Below the pieces are notes generated by a model. The model was not told the origin of the DNA. It saw only the letters and a program-made list of their open reading frames with translations, and made no database searches. Both the position numbers and the translations under genes were made by a program. A stretch of 64,000 bases of DNA, from contig NZ_JAJISP010000002.1 in NCBI RefSeq assembly GCF_022132145.1, positions 802,029 through 866,028 of the forward strand. Reading direction: 5' to 3'. Source of the DNA: Pseudomonas sp. MMS21 TM103. Its GTDB lineage: Bacteria; Pseudomonadota; Gammaproteobacteria; Pseudomonadales; Pseudomonadaceae. Position 1 is the first letter of the stretch. Every line of letters starts with the position of its first letter. Below, one piece after another: positions 1 to 8,603 of the stretch.

Positions 1-451
1 AGACCGCGGAAATGAACAGGCGGTACACCGGGTAGTCGAGGGTTTCGGTCAGCTGGATCGAGCCGCTGAGCAGCGCCGGGATGGCCACGCTGTGCACGTC
101 ATTGCCCCAGACGATGCTGCGCAGCGAGTCGATCACCATGATCAGGCCAAAGGTCATCAGCACCTGGTCGAGGTGGTCACGCCGGTACAGCGCCTGGATC
201 AGGAAGCGCTCGATCAGCACCCCGAGCAGCGCCGCCAGCGGCACGCCGATGAGGATGGCGAGAAACAGATCGCCGACCAACCCGGTCAACCAGTACACCA
301 GGTACGCGCCGACCATGTAGAGGGCGCCGTGGGCCAGGTTGATGATCTGCATGATGCCGAAGATCAGGGTCAGACCGCTGGCGATGAGAAACAGCAGCAG
401 GCCGTACTGCAGACCGTTCATGGTCTGGATGAGAATGGTGGAAAATTCCAT
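1..451 (-). CDS. Branched-chain amino-acid-type ABC transporter permease (LivH-like), 3' end outside window
   Basis: Inner-membrane permease of a HAAT-family ABC importer; only the first 150 residues are in the window. It starts with MEFSTILIQTMNGLQYG, continues with the hydrophobic segment GLLLFLIASGLTLIFG, and then has the INLAHGALYMVGAYL stretch typical of LivH permeases. At least three membrane segments are visible. The ATG at 451 is preferred over the out-of-frame ATG at 458. The substrate-binding protein of the same importer type lies 242 bases upstream on the same strand, so the two probably belong to one transporter. Because they follow the ben-cat genes, an aromatic acid is a plausible substrate; that is inference, since the family also carries amino acids, amides and urea. 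Confidence 0.88.
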   Translation of the reverse strand, partial: MEFSTILIQTMNGLQYGLLLFLIASGLTLIFGIMQIINLAHGALYMVGAYLVYWLTGLVGDLFLAILIGVPLAALLGVLIERFLIQALYRRDHLDQVLMTFGLIMVIDSLRSIVWGNDVHSVAIPALLSGSIQLTETLDYPVYRLFISAV

Positions 452-544
452 CGGGCATACCAAGGTCAGGAATGAGGCAGGCCCGCCCCCTGGCCAGAGT
501 TGGCCGGCAAAGCGGGTCGATTGATCCGGGTGGAACCGGCCGGA

Positions 545-613
545 GGCTCCAGACCAGGCGCTGCGACGGGTCATAGCCGGCTATGACCAGGTACAACAAC
601 GCGGTATCCAGAG
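545..613. repeat. Large imperfect palindromic intergenic element, copy 1
   Basis: A perfect 20-base palindrome at 569-588 (GGTCATAG-CCGG-CTATGACC) is flanked by arms that pair imperfectly: CCAGACCAGGCG on the left and CAACAACGCGGTATCC on the right. Very similar arms surround a different apex at 52431-52559, so these look like two members of one dispersed family. It lies between the ABC binding-protein gene and its permease and could act as a transcript-processing or attenuating hairpin. There is no T-tract, so it is not a classical terminator. Confidence 0.6.
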
Positions 614-693
614 TTCGGCAAGCGCACTCGATGCAACCGACCCGCTCCACTGGTCAGCCCTAGGCGGCCAGGACGCGGGGACAACGGTGCGGG

Positions 694-1887
694 CTAGAGC
701 TTGCAGCCACGCGCAGGATCGGCCAGGCCAGCGGCGGCCGTACTGACCACTACATTGGCGCCGTCACGCACCTCGCGCAGGTAGATGTTCTGCACCGGGT
801 TGTGCGCCTTGGAGAAACTCCACGCCCCCCGTGGGCTGTCGATCCTGGCGTCGGCCATGGCTGCACTCCAGGCAGCGCGGTCCTCGGTATTGCCCTTCAC
901 CTTGGTCAGCGACTGGGCCAGCAGCAGGCCGCTGTCGTAGCCCTGCACCGCGTAGATGTCGGCCTCCTTGCCGAACTTCTGCCGGTAGTCGTCGCGAAAC
1001 TTGCTGTTCTGCGGGGTATCCAGGCTGTCGGCGTAATGCAGGGTGGTCAGCACGCCGCTGGCCGCTGCGCCTTGCGCGGCCAGGGTGCCCTCGGTGAGAA
1101 AGCCCGAGCCGAGCAGCGGGATCTTGCCTTGCAGGCCGGCTGCGGCGTAATCCTGAACGAACTTGGCCGCGCCACCGCCGGCGAAGAACACGAACACCGC
1201 GTCCGGCTTGAGCGCGGCGATCTCGGTCAGTTGCGACTGGAACTCCACGTCAGGAAAAGGCACGTAGATTTCCTTGCTGACCGTGCCGCCGGCCTTCTCG
1301 AACCCTTCCTTGAAGCCTTCCACCGACTCGGTGCCGAAGCCGTAGCGCCAGGCCACGGTGACGATGTTCTTGTAGCCCTTGTCCGCCGCCACCTGGCCCA
1401 TCGGGTAGGCGGTCTGCCAGGAGGTGAAGGAGGTGCGGAAGATGTTTGCCGCGCACAACGGGCCGGTGGCCGCGTTGAAGCCGGCATTGGGGATGATCAA
1501 CGGCACGCCGGTTTCGCGGGCAACCTTGACCGCGCCCATGCCGACACCGGAGTGCACCGGGCCAATCACCACGTCGACCTGGGAGCCGGCAATCAGCTTC
1601 TGCATATTCGGCACCGCCTTGCCGGGGTTGGCCTCGCTGTCGACCACCACGTACTCGACCGGACGACCGCCGAGGCTGCCGCCCTGCTGCTCGATGGCCA
1701 GTTTCATGCCGTTGGTAGTGGCCTCGCCGAGGGCGGCGAAGGTGCCGGTGTAGGGCAGCAGCAGGCCGATTCTTACCGGCTCGGCCGCCAGGGCCAGGCT
1801 GCTCATGGAAGCACTGAGGGCCAACGCCAGGGCGCTGGCGGTGAAGGTGGAGCGGATCGAGCAAGGCATCTTGTTATTGTTGTGCAT
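694..1887 (-). CDS. ABC transporter periplasmic substrate-binding protein (Peripla_BP_6 / LivK-like)
   Basis: Periplasmic receptor of 397 residues for a branched-chain-type (HAAT) importer. A signal peptide covers about residues 1-35, ending ALAAEP. The mature protein opens with the family pattern VRIGLLLPYTGTFAALG and has the two-lobe fold signature (QKLIAGSQVDVVIGPVHSG; GAVKVARETGVPLIIPNAG). The start at 1887 is favoured by GGAG six bases upstream; an ATG at 1869 is the alternative. It follows the BenF-like porin by 105 bases and precedes the LivH-like permease. Aromatic-acid-binding members of this family are known from soil bacteria, and the location suggests benzoate or a related aromatic acid as ligand; the sequence alone cannot tell this from amino-acid binding. 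Confidence 0.9.
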   Translation of the reverse strand: MHNNNKMPCSIRSTFTASALALALSASMSSLALAAEPVRIGLLLPYTGTFAALGEATTNGMKLAIEQQGGSLGGRPVEYVVVDSEANPGKAVPNMQKLIAGSQVDVVIGPVHSGVGMGAVKVARETGVPLIIPNAGFNAATGPLCAANIFRTSFTSWQTAYPMGQVAADKGYKNIVTVAWRYGFGTESVEGFKEGFEKAGGTVSKEIYVPFPDVEFQSQLTEIAALKPDAVFVFFAGGGAAKFVQDYAAAGLQGKIPLLGSGFLTEGTLAAQGAAASGVLTTLHYADSLDTPQNSKFRDDYRQKFGKEADIYAVQGYDSGLLLAQSLTKVKGNTEDRAAWSAAMADARIDSPRGAWSFSKAHNPVQNIYLREVRDGANVVVSTAAAGLADPARGCKL

Positions 1888-1992
1888 TGTTATCTCCAGC
1901 GGCGCTCTGCGGCGCAGCGTGCAAGGAAAACCATCATGGGTTGCCGTTGTGTCTGCGACCCACCGACGCCAGGGTCGGCAGGTCGCCCGTGC

Positions 1993-3267
1993 CTAGAGCA
2001 GCTTCCAGGTGTAGTTGAAGATCAGGCGGTTCTCGTCGACGTCGGTGCGGTAGTTGGAACGCGCGGCGACGTTGCGCACCTTGACGTTCAGGCCCTTGAG
2101 CGAGCCGCTCTGCACCACGTAGCCGATGTCCAGATCGCGCTCCCGGTCCTTGCCCTCGAAGCCGCGGCCGGTATCGACGTTGTCGCCCTTGAGGTAACGC
2201 ACCCCGGCGATCAGGCCCGGCGCGCCCAGAGCGGCGAAGTCATAGTCGTAACGGACCTGCCAGGAGCGTTCGTCGGCAGAGGCGAACTCGTAGGTCGGCA
2301 CCTCGTTGCCCAGCGGGCTGACGTTGGCGAACACCCGCGGCAAGCCGTCGGCGCCGAACATTGCCTGATAGCCGAGGTAGAGGGTGTGGCCGCCGTACTT
2401 GGCCGACAGCAGGGAGAACGCCGCCTGGTTGTCCAGCTTGCCGAGCAGCTGTTCGCCATCCTCGGCCGAGTCGAAGTAACCGAGACTGGCACCAAGCACC
2501 CAGTCACCGACCGGCTGGCTGTGCTTGAGGCTGAAGTAACGCTGGTTGTAGAGGTCATCCAGCTGGGCGTACCAGGCGCCGACCGAGGTGCGGTTGGCAT
2601 TGAAGCTGTAGTCGGCCCCGGCATAGTTGAAGCGATCGCTGGTGATCAGCTGGCCGGCACTGCGCCGCGGCGCATAACCGACCAGGACACCCATTTCCCC
2701 ATCGCCGGCCTCGTTGCGCAGGCTGGTGGAGCGCAGCTGGCCACCTTGCAGGGTCAAGCCGGCGATCTCGTTGGAGACAATACTCGCCCCCTGATAGGTC
2801 GGCGGCAGCAGGCGGATATCGCCGAAGTAGAGTACCGGCAGCATGGGCTGCAACTCGCCAACCTTCAATTCGGTCTTCGACAGTCTGACCTTCAGCGCGG
2901 CGCCCAGACGGCTGTATTCATCGGCCGCCTTGCCCTCGTCGGTCACCGGCAGCAGGCCGCTGTTGACCCGGTCACGGCTGCTGTCGAGCTTGAGCCCGAG
3001 CAGGCCGATGGCATCAACGCCGAACCCCACGGTGCCCGGGGTGTAGCCGGATTTGACATTGAGGATGAAGCCCTGGGCCCACTCCTCGGCCTTGGACTGC
3101 TGGCTGGGCCCAACGATGTCGGCGTAGTCACGGCTGAAGTAGTAGTTACGCGCTTGCAGGGTCGCGCTGCTGTCTTCGATGAAACCGCCCGCCTGCGCCA
3201 GGGCGGGCAGACTGAGGGCGACGGCGAGGGACAACAGGACCGGCTTTGCATGGGAATAGTGAGTCAT
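1993..3267 (-). CDS. benF: OprD-family outer-membrane porin, BenF-like (benzoate uptake)
   Basis: An outer-membrane channel of 424 residues with a signal peptide ([15 protein letters not shown], cleaved about residue 26) and the OprD-family beginning [20 protein letters not shown]. The repeated beta-strand pattern and the [20 protein letters not shown] block near the C-terminus are typical of the family, and it ends in an aromatic-containing strand ([10 protein letters not shown]). It is the last but two in the ben-cat series, 143 bases after benE. OprD-family porins select carboxylate-bearing substrates, and those beside benE are usually called BenF. A second, clearly different OprD paralogue is at 33629. 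Family assignment is firm; benzoate specificity rests on position. Confidence 0.88.
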   Translation of the reverse strand: MTHYSHAKPVLLSLAVALSLPALAQAGGFIEDSSATLQARNYYFSRDYADIVGPSQQSKAEEWAQGFILNVKSGYTPGTVGFGVDAIGLLGLKLDSSRDRVNSGLLPVTDEGKAADEYSRLGAALKVRLSKTELKVGELQPMLPVLYFGDIRLLPPTYQGASIVSNEIAGLTLQGGQLRSTSLRNEAGDGEMGVLVGYAPRRSAGQLITSDRFNYAGADYSFNANRTSVGAWYAQLDDLYNQRYFSLKHSQPVGDWVLGASLGYFDSAEDGEQLLGKLDNQAAFSLLSAKYGGHTLYLGYQAMFGADGLPRVFANVSPLGNEVPTYEFASADERSWQVRYDYDFAALGAPGLIAGVRYLKGDNVDTGRGFEGKDRERDLDIGYVVQSGSLKGLNVKVRNVAARSNYRTDVDENRLIFNYTWKLL

Positions 3268-3312
3268 CGTTTAGCTCTTTGTTGTTATTGAAGTTGTGCT
3301 GTTGCGCCACCC

Positions 3313-3334
3313 TTGCCGGGGGCGAACCCGGCAA
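3313..3334 (-). other. Intercistronic hairpin between benE and benF
   Basis: TTGCCGGG and CCCGGCAA form an 8-bp perfect stem around GGCGAA, with an outer pairing CCACCC / GGGTGG extending it. It has no T-tract. It lies in the 143-base gap between benE and the porin and could set different mRNA stability for the two. Confidence 0.5.
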
Positions 3335-3410
3335 CGCAAGTGGGTGGTGTGACTACCGACGCGTCGACGCCAGGGAAGACGCGGCGGCAATGCTCATGGG
3401 CCGAAGGCGT

Positions 3411-4640
3411 CTAACCGCTTGCCTGCTCCTTGGCCAGATTGGTGGTGTCCAGCGGCGCGGCGACGGCCGCGGCTTTACGCCGGGCGCCGAGCAGCAGGTG
3501 CGCGGCAATGCCGAACACCAGCCCCCAGAAGGCCGCCGACAGGCCGAGGAAAGACATGCCCGAGGCGGTCACCAGAAAGGTGATCAGTGCCGCCTCGCGG
3601 TCGTTCGGTTGGGCCATGGCGCCGGCCAGCGCACCGCCGATGGCGCCGAACAGCGCCAGTCCGGCCAGGGCGGCGATCAGCTCGCGGGGAAAGGCGCTGA
3701 ACAGCGACACCAGGGTGGCGCCGAACAGGCCCAGCAGCAGGTAGACCAGGCCGCCAGACACGCCGGCGACATAGCGCCTGGCAGGATCCTCGTGAGCCTC
3801 GCGGCCGGTGCAGATGGCTGCGGTGATGGCCGCCAGGTTCAGACCGTGGCAGGCAAAGGGCGCCAGCAGCAGCGAGCCCAGGGCGCTGCTGCTGATGATC
3901 GGACTGGCCGAGGTCGGGTAGCCGGCGTTGCGCAGCACCGCCATGCCCGGGACGAACTGGCCGGTGAGCGCCACCATCACCAACGGCAGGGCGATATTCA
4001 GGCTGGCCGCCAGGCTGAACTCCGGGCTGATCCACACCGGCGTGGCCAGGCCGATGACCAGTGCGTCCTGGCGCAGATCGCCAGTGGCAAGCGCGATCGT
4101 GCAGCCGACCAGCAACACCGCCAGCACCGCATAGCGCGGCAGTAGCCGCTTGACCAGCAGGTAGCTGGCGAACATCGCCATCACCAGCACCGGTTTGCTT
4201 TGCAGCGAGACGAACAGACCGGTGCCGAAGCTGAACAGGATGCCGGCCAGCATGCCGGCTCCAATTGCGGCGGGAAGCTTGCTGATGATGCGGTCGAAGG
4301 CGCCGCTGATGCCGACCAGGAAGATGATCAGGCTGGCGACGATGTAGGCGCCGACCGCCTGATTGAGGCTGATCTGCGGCAGCAGTGCGACCAGCAGCGC
4401 CGAGCCGGGGGCCGACCAAGCGATGATGATCGGCACGCGGTAACGCAGGCTGAGGCCGATGCCGAGCACCGCGCTGCCAATCGAGATCGCCCAGACCCAG
4501 GACGACAGCACGGCATGCGACAGCCCAGCGCTCTCGGCCGCCTGGAAGATGATCACCAGGGGACCGGCGTAGGAAATCACGGTGGCAATGAAACCGGCCA
4601 CCACGGCGGACAAGGAGCAATCGTTGATCAAGGCTTTCAT
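3411..4640 (-). CDS. benE: Benzoate/H+ symporter BenE
   Basis: Inner-membrane benzoate carrier of the BenE family, 409 residues with about 11-12 hydrophobic segments. Recognisable blocks are AVVAGFIATVISYAGPLVIIFQAAE, read in parts at the N-terminus, IIIAWSAPGSALL, and the C-terminal FGIAAHLLLG. The ATG at 4640 is chosen because GAGG precedes it by six bases; an in-frame ATG at 4655 would add five residues but lacks spacing for that site. It lies 120 bases after catA, a gap that holds a GC-rich hairpin, and before the porin. With benK the cluster encodes two inner-membrane benzoate carriers of unrelated families, as in other pseudomonads. Confidence 0.95.
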   Translation of the reverse strand: MKALINDCSLSAVVAGFIATVISYAGPLVIIFQAAESAGLSHAVLSSWVWAISIGSAVLGIGLSLRYRVPIIIAWSAPGSALLVALLPQISLNQAVGAYIVASLIIFLVGISGAFDRIISKLPAAIGAGMLAGILFSFGTGLFVSLQSKPVLVMAMFASYLLVKRLLPRYAVLAVLLVGCTIALATGDLRQDALVIGLATPVWISPEFSLAASLNIALPLVMVALTGQFVPGMAVLRNAGYPTSASPIISSSALGSLLLAPFACHGLNLAAITAAICTGREAHEDPARRYVAGVSGGLVYLLLGLFGATLVSLFSAFPRELIAALAGLALFGAIGGALAGAMAQPNDREAALITFLVTASGMSFLGLSAAFWGLVFGIAAHLLLGARRKAAAVAAPLDTTNLAKEQASG

Positions 4641-4723
4641 GGAACCTCGCTGCAAGGCGCATCAGGCCATCCGTGACACGCAGTCCGGATCGCTCTTGTT
4701 ATGGGTGAAGCAGGCCCGACGAA

Positions 4724-4751
4724 CCGGCGGCAGCCCTGGGGCCGCCGCCGG
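4724..4751 (-). other. Intercistronic hairpin between catA and benE
   Basis: CCGGCGGC (4724-4731) pairs perfectly with GCCGCCGG (4744-4751) across a 12-base loop. There is no T-tract, so I read it as an mRNA-processing, stabilising or attenuating structure within the operon, not a full terminator. Confidence 0.5.
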
Positions 4752-4760
4752 CCAGTCACA

Positions 4761-5702
4761 TCAGGCTTGTTGCAGGGCGCGGGGACGCTTGCTGCGCTGC
4801 TCGGCTTCGGCGACCGGAGCCTTCTGCAGCTGGAAGTCGAACTGCAGTTCGGCGAAGCGACTGCCCTGCACACCGCGATCATTGGCGGCAGCGGCGTCCT
4901 CGACAAAGGTGATGTCGCCGACCAGACCTTCGCGGGTGGCGTAGGCGAAGTCGTCCCACAGGTACTGCTCGCCGGCCAGGTTGATCTGGGTGGTCAGGTG
5001 GCGATGGCCGGGGGCGGAGATGAAGAAGTGGATATGCGCCGGACGCTGGCCATGGCGGCCGAGCAGATTCAGGCACTCCTGGGTCGGGCCGTCCGGGGCG
5101 CAACCGTAGCCGTTGGGCACGATGCTGCGCGCGCGGTAGCGACCCTCGGCGTCGGTGACGATGCGCCGGCGCAGGTTGTAGTCGGACTGGCTCTTGTCGA
5201 AGTAGGAGTAGTTGCCCTGGGTGTTGGCATGCCACAGATCGACCACGGCGCCGGCCACCGGCTGGCCGGCGGTGTCGCGCACCACGCCTTCGAGGAACAT
5301 CACGGTGGCGCGGTCCAGCTCGCTGCCGTCGTCCATGCGCACCTCGCCTTCGGCCAGCGGCGCGCCGGCCACGTACAGCGGGCCTTCGATGGTGCGCGGA
5401 GTGCCGCCGGTCAGGCCGACCTCGGCATCCTTGGCGTCCTGTAGGATGTCGAGGAAGTGCTCCAGGCCCAGGCCCGGCACCAGCAGGCCGGCTTCATTGC
5501 GGCCGCCCAGGCGGTTGAGGTAGTCCACCGTGTGCCAGAATTCGTCGTCGGTGATTTCCAGGTCTTCGATGATCTTCGCCGCGTCGTTGATGAGGCGCAG
5601 CATGATCTGCTTGACCCGTGGGCTGCCCTGGTCGTTGTTGAGGCCGGCGGCCTCGTTGAACAGGTTCTGGATTTCGGCAGTGTGGCTAACTTTAACGGTC
5701 AT
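4761..5702 (-). CDS. catA: Catechol 1,2-dioxygenase
   Basis: Intradiol ring-cleavage enzyme that converts catechol and O2 to cis,cis-muconate using non-haem Fe(III). The 313-residue length fits the family. The N-terminal helical domain (to about residue 105) precedes the beta-sandwich with TIEGPLYVAGAP, VVDLWHANTQGNYSYFD (first Tyr ligand), SIVPNGYGCAPDGPT (second Tyr ligand) and RPAHIHFFISAPGH (two His ligands). The ATG at 5702 follows GAGGACACCACC; an upstream in-frame ATG at 5738 overlaps catC and is not used by homologues. It lies 32 bases after catC, in the order catB-catC-catA. Confidence 0.97.
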   Translation of the reverse strand: MTVKVSHTAEIQNLFNEAAGLNNDQGSPRVKQIMLRLINDAAKIIEDLEITDDEFWHTVDYLNRLGGRNEAGLLVPGLGLEHFLDILQDAKDAEVGLTGGTPRTIEGPLYVAGAPLAEGEVRMDDGSELDRATVMFLEGVVRDTAGQPVAGAVVDLWHANTQGNYSYFDKSQSDYNLRRRIVTDAEGRYRARSIVPNGYGCAPDGPTQECLNLLGRHGQRPAHIHFFISAPGHRHLTTQINLAGEQYLWDDFAYATREGLVGDITFVEDAAAANDRGVQGSRFAELQFDFQLQKAPVAEAEQRSKRPRALQQA

Positions 5703-5734
5703 GGTGGTGTCCTCGGTTTTTGTTCTAGAGCTAA

Positions 5735-6025
5735 TCAACGGTCGTCGTCACGGATGGATGAGGGATGCCGGCACAGCGGCGCGACCTCGATATCCATGTA
5801 GGGAAACAGCGGCAGCTGCATCAGGGTGTCGTGCAGTTCCTGCACGCTTTCCAGGTCGAATACGCTGTAGTTGGCGTACTGCCCGGCGATGCGCCACAGG
5901 TGGCGCCACTTGCCCTCGCGCATCAGGCGCTGGGCCAGTTCCTTCTCGTCTGCCTTGATCTGGGCGGCCTGGGCCGGATCCATATCCACAGGCAGTTTTA
6001 CGGTCATCTTTACGTGGAACAGCAT
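5735..6025 (-). CDS. catC: Muconolactone delta-isomerase
   Basis: Converts muconolactone to 3-oxoadipate enol-lactone in the catechol branch of the 3-oxoadipate pathway. At 96 residues it matches the small ferredoxin-like family that forms a homodecamer. It begins MLFHVKMTVKLP and carries the conserved REGKWRHLWRIAGQYANYSVFD and LPLFPYMDIEV blocks. GGAG lies eight bases before the ATG. It is 15 bases after catB and 32 before catA, so the three are surely co-transcribed. Confidence 0.96.
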   Translation of the reverse strand: MLFHVKMTVKLPVDMDPAQAAQIKADEKELAQRLMREGKWRHLWRIAGQYANYSVFDLESVQELHDTLMQLPLFPYMDIEVAPLCRHPSSIRDDDR

Positions 6026-6040
6026 CGGAATTTCTCCAGG

Positions 6041-7162
6041 TTAGGGGCGGCGGAAGAACGCCAGGCGCTCTTCATTGAGGCTCAGACCGAGGCCCGGCGT
6101 GCGCGGCACGTGCAGCTGGAAGTCGCGGTACTGCGGCGCCTCGTTGACGATTTCCTCGGTCAGCAGCAAGGGGCCGAACAGCTCGGTGTGCCAGGTCAGC
6201 TGCTTGAGGGTGAGGAAGGCGTGGGCCGAGGCCAGGGTGCCGATCGAGCCCTCGAGCATGGTGCCGCCGTACAGGGCGATACCGGCCGCCTCGGCGATCG
6301 CCGCGGTACGCAGCACCGCGCGCGGACCGCCGTTCTTGGCGATCTTCAGGGCGAAGATGCTGGCCGCGCCGTCGGCGGCCAGGCTGAAGGCGTCTTCCAC
6401 GCTTTCGATCGACTCGTCGGCCATGATCGGCGCCGGGCTGCGCTGATTGAGGCGCACCTGGCCGCCGCGGTTGATCCGCGCGATCGGCTGCTCGATCAGG
6501 TCGATGCCGTTATCACCGAGCACCTGGCAGGCACGCAGGGCCACCGATTCGTCCCAGGCCTGGTTGACGTCGACGCGCACGCTGGCGCTGTCGCCCAGGG
6601 CGTGCTTGATGGCAATCACGTGCTTGAGGTCCTGGCTGACCTCGCCCGCTCCGATCTTCAGCTTGAAGATGCGGTGACGGCGCATCTCCAGCATCTGCTG
6701 GGCCTCGGCGATGTCCTTGGCGGTGTCACCACTGGCCAGGGTCCAGGCCACTTCCAGGCTGTCGCGCACGCGGCCGCCGAGCAGCTCGCTGACCGGCAGG
6801 CCCAGGCGCTTGCCCTGGGCGTCGAGCAGGGCGCTTTCCAGGCCGGACTTGGCGAAGGTGTTGCCCTTGGCGGCTTTATCCAGACGCTGCATGCAGGCGT
6901 TGATATTGGCCGCGTCCTGACCGATCAGCAGCGGCGCCAGGTGGCTGTCGATGTTCTGCTTGATGCTTTCCGGGCTCTCGTTGCCGTAGGCCAGGCCGCC
7001 GATGGTGGTCGATTCGCCCAGGCCTTCGATGCCGTCGGCGCAGCGCAGGCGAATGACCACCAGGGTCTGCTGCTGCATGGTGTGCATCGCCAGCTTGTGC
7101 GGGCGGATGGTCGGCAGATCGACGATGATCGCCTCGACGCTTTCGATCAGGACTTGGCTCAT
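6041..7162 (-). CDS. catB: Muconate cycloisomerase
   Basis: Enolase-superfamily enzyme of 373 residues that cyclises cis,cis-muconate to muconolactone with Mn2+. The catalytic KxK pair is in IFKLKIGAG, metal ligands are in VRVDVNQAW (Asp), LIEQPI (Glu) and MADES (Asp), and the opposite Lys is in FALKIAKNGG. GGAG stands six bases before the ATG. Only 30 bases separate it from benK upstream, leaving no room for the usual CatR-activated catB promoter, and no catR gene is in the window. Expression is therefore probably by read-through from the ben promoter. Confidence 0.97.
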   Translation of the reverse strand: MSQVLIESVEAIIVDLPTIRPHKLAMHTMQQQTLVVIRLRCADGIEGLGESTTIGGLAYGNESPESIKQNIDSHLAPLLIGQDAANINACMQRLDKAAKGNTFAKSGLESALLDAQGKRLGLPVSELLGGRVRDSLEVAWTLASGDTAKDIAEAQQMLEMRRHRIFKLKIGAGEVSQDLKHVIAIKHALGDSASVRVDVNQAWDESVALRACQVLGDNGIDLIEQPIARINRGGQVRLNQRSPAPIMADESIESVEDAFSLAADGAASIFALKIAKNGGPRAVLRTAAIAEAAGIALYGGTMLEGSIGTLASAHAFLTLKQLTWHTELFGPLLLTEEIVNEAPQYRDFQLHVPRTPGLGLSLNEERLAFFRRP

Positions 7163-7192
7163 TTCGGCTCCGGTAGATTCCGCAGGTTGAGG

Positions 7193-8530
7193 TCAGGAGG
7201 CCATGGCCGCCGGCAACGGCGCGGCACTGCTGCGCTGGCTGCTGATGGCGAACACGCTCATGGCAATGGCGGCGATGGCACCGGGAATGGCGAACGCCAG
7301 GAAGTTCAGTTGCAGCGGCAGGTTGATGCCCAGCAGCGCGCCACCAAGCAGCGGGCCGACGATGGCACCGTTGCGACCGATGCCCGAGGCCCAGCCGAGG
7401 CCGGTGGAGCGGAACGACAGGCCGTAGAACTGCGCGGCGCAGGCGTACAGCAGGATCTGCGTGCCGATGGTGGTCGCGCCGGCCACACCGATCAGCAGGT
7501 AGAGCAACGGCGTCGGGCTCTTGAACCCCAGCAGGCTGATGGACAGGGCCGCGGCGACAAAGAAGCAGACCATCACTTTGCTCAGATTGAAGCGGTCACC
7601 CAGCCAACCGCCAAGGATGGCGCCGGCCATCCCGCCGAAGTTCAGCGCCAACAGGAACGAAAGGCTCGAGCCCAGGCTGTAGCCGGCGTTGGCCATCAGT
7701 TTCGGTAGCCAGGAGCTGAGCGCGTAGACCATCAGCAGGCAGCAGAAGAACGCCACCCAGAGGCACAGAGTGCGTAGCAGGCGCCCCCCGCGAAACAACT
7801 CCAGCACCGAGGCCGAGCTGCCTTGCACAGCCGCCAGGCTCAGGGTGTCGCCCGCCGCGATGGCCCGACTCGGGTCGACCCGACGCAGGATCGCGCGGGC
7901 TTGCTCGGTACGCCCCTGGCGAACCAGGAAACCGACCGACTCAGGCAGGAACCAGAGAATCAATGGCAGCAGCAGCAGGGGTAGGGCGGCGGCGAAGAAC
8001 ATCGATTCCCAACCAAAACGCGGCAGCATGTACATGCCGACGCCCGCCGAGAGCATTCCGCCTACCGAATAGCCGCTGAACATGATGGCGACCAATGTGC
8101 TGCGCAGCTTCTTCGGCGCGTACTCGTTCATCAGCGCCACCACGTTGGGCATCAGGCCGCCACAGCCGAGACCGGCGATAAAGCGGCAGATGCCGAACTC
8201 GGTGGGATTGCTGGCAAAACCATTGACCAGAGTCGCGCTGCTGAACAGCAGGAAACACAGGGCGATGCCCTTCTTGCGGCCGATCTTATCGGCCAGGGTG
8301 CCGAAGACCAGGGCACCGAACATCATGCCAAAGAGCGCATAGCTACCCAGCGCGCCTGCTTGCAGCGGGGTCAGCCCCCACTCCTGCATGATTACCGGCA
8401 GGACTACTCCGTAGATGAACAGGTCGTAGCCGTCGAAAATCAGCAGCAGCGCGCACCACAACATCACCATCCAGTGATAGCGATTAAAGCGCGCGTTATC
8501 TATTACCTCGTGTACGTCAACATTGCGCAT
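7193..8530 (-). CDS. benK: MFS aromatic acid:H+ symporter, benzoate transporter BenK
   Basis: Twelve-segment major facilitator (AAHS family) of 445 residues that imports benzoate across the inner membrane. The first segment holds the AAHS signature LLIFDGYDLFIYGVVLPVI with its Asp residues, and the loop 2-3 motif GTLADKIGRKKGI is intact. A second conserved loop motif, PESVGFLVRQGR, follows segment 6. It sits between benD (73 bases) and catB (30 bases), joining the ben and cat parts of the operon. Paralogues carry protocatechuate, 4-hydroxybenzoate or gallate; position favours benzoate. Confidence 0.93.
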   Translation of the reverse strand: MRNVDVHEVIDNARFNRYHWMVMLWCALLLIFDGYDLFIYGVVLPVIMQEWGLTPLQAGALGSYALFGMMFGALVFGTLADKIGRKKGIALCFLLFSSATLVNGFASNPTEFGICRFIAGLGCGGLMPNVVALMNEYAPKKLRSTLVAIMFSGYSVGGMLSAGVGMYMLPRFGWESMFFAAALPLLLLPLILWFLPESVGFLVRQGRTEQARAILRRVDPSRAIAAGDTLSLAAVQGSSASVLELFRGGRLLRTLCLWVAFFCCLLMVYALSSWLPKLMANAGYSLGSSLSFLLALNFGGMAGAILGGWLGDRFNLSKVMVCFFVAAALSISLLGFKSPTPLLYLLIGVAGATTIGTQILLYACAAQFYGLSFRSTGLGWASGIGRNGAIVGPLLGGALLGINLPLQLNFLAFAIPGAIAAIAMSVFAISSQRSSAAPLPAAMAS

Positions 8531-8603
8531 GGCATCGGTTCTCTATTTTATTTTTGTTGTAAAACACCGCTCGAATCGCTGGCGGGTATTTAGCTGAAGT
8601 CAC

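Noticed and set aside
802..3291. Plus-strand frame of 829 codons opposite the binding protein and porin
   Set aside because: It is antisense to two clear genes, crosses the gap between them and has no recognisable domain; long antisense frames are usual at this GC content.
5765..7708. Plus-strand frame of 647 codons opposite catC, catB and benK
   Set aside because: Antisense to three well-supported genes and without ribosome-binding site or family.
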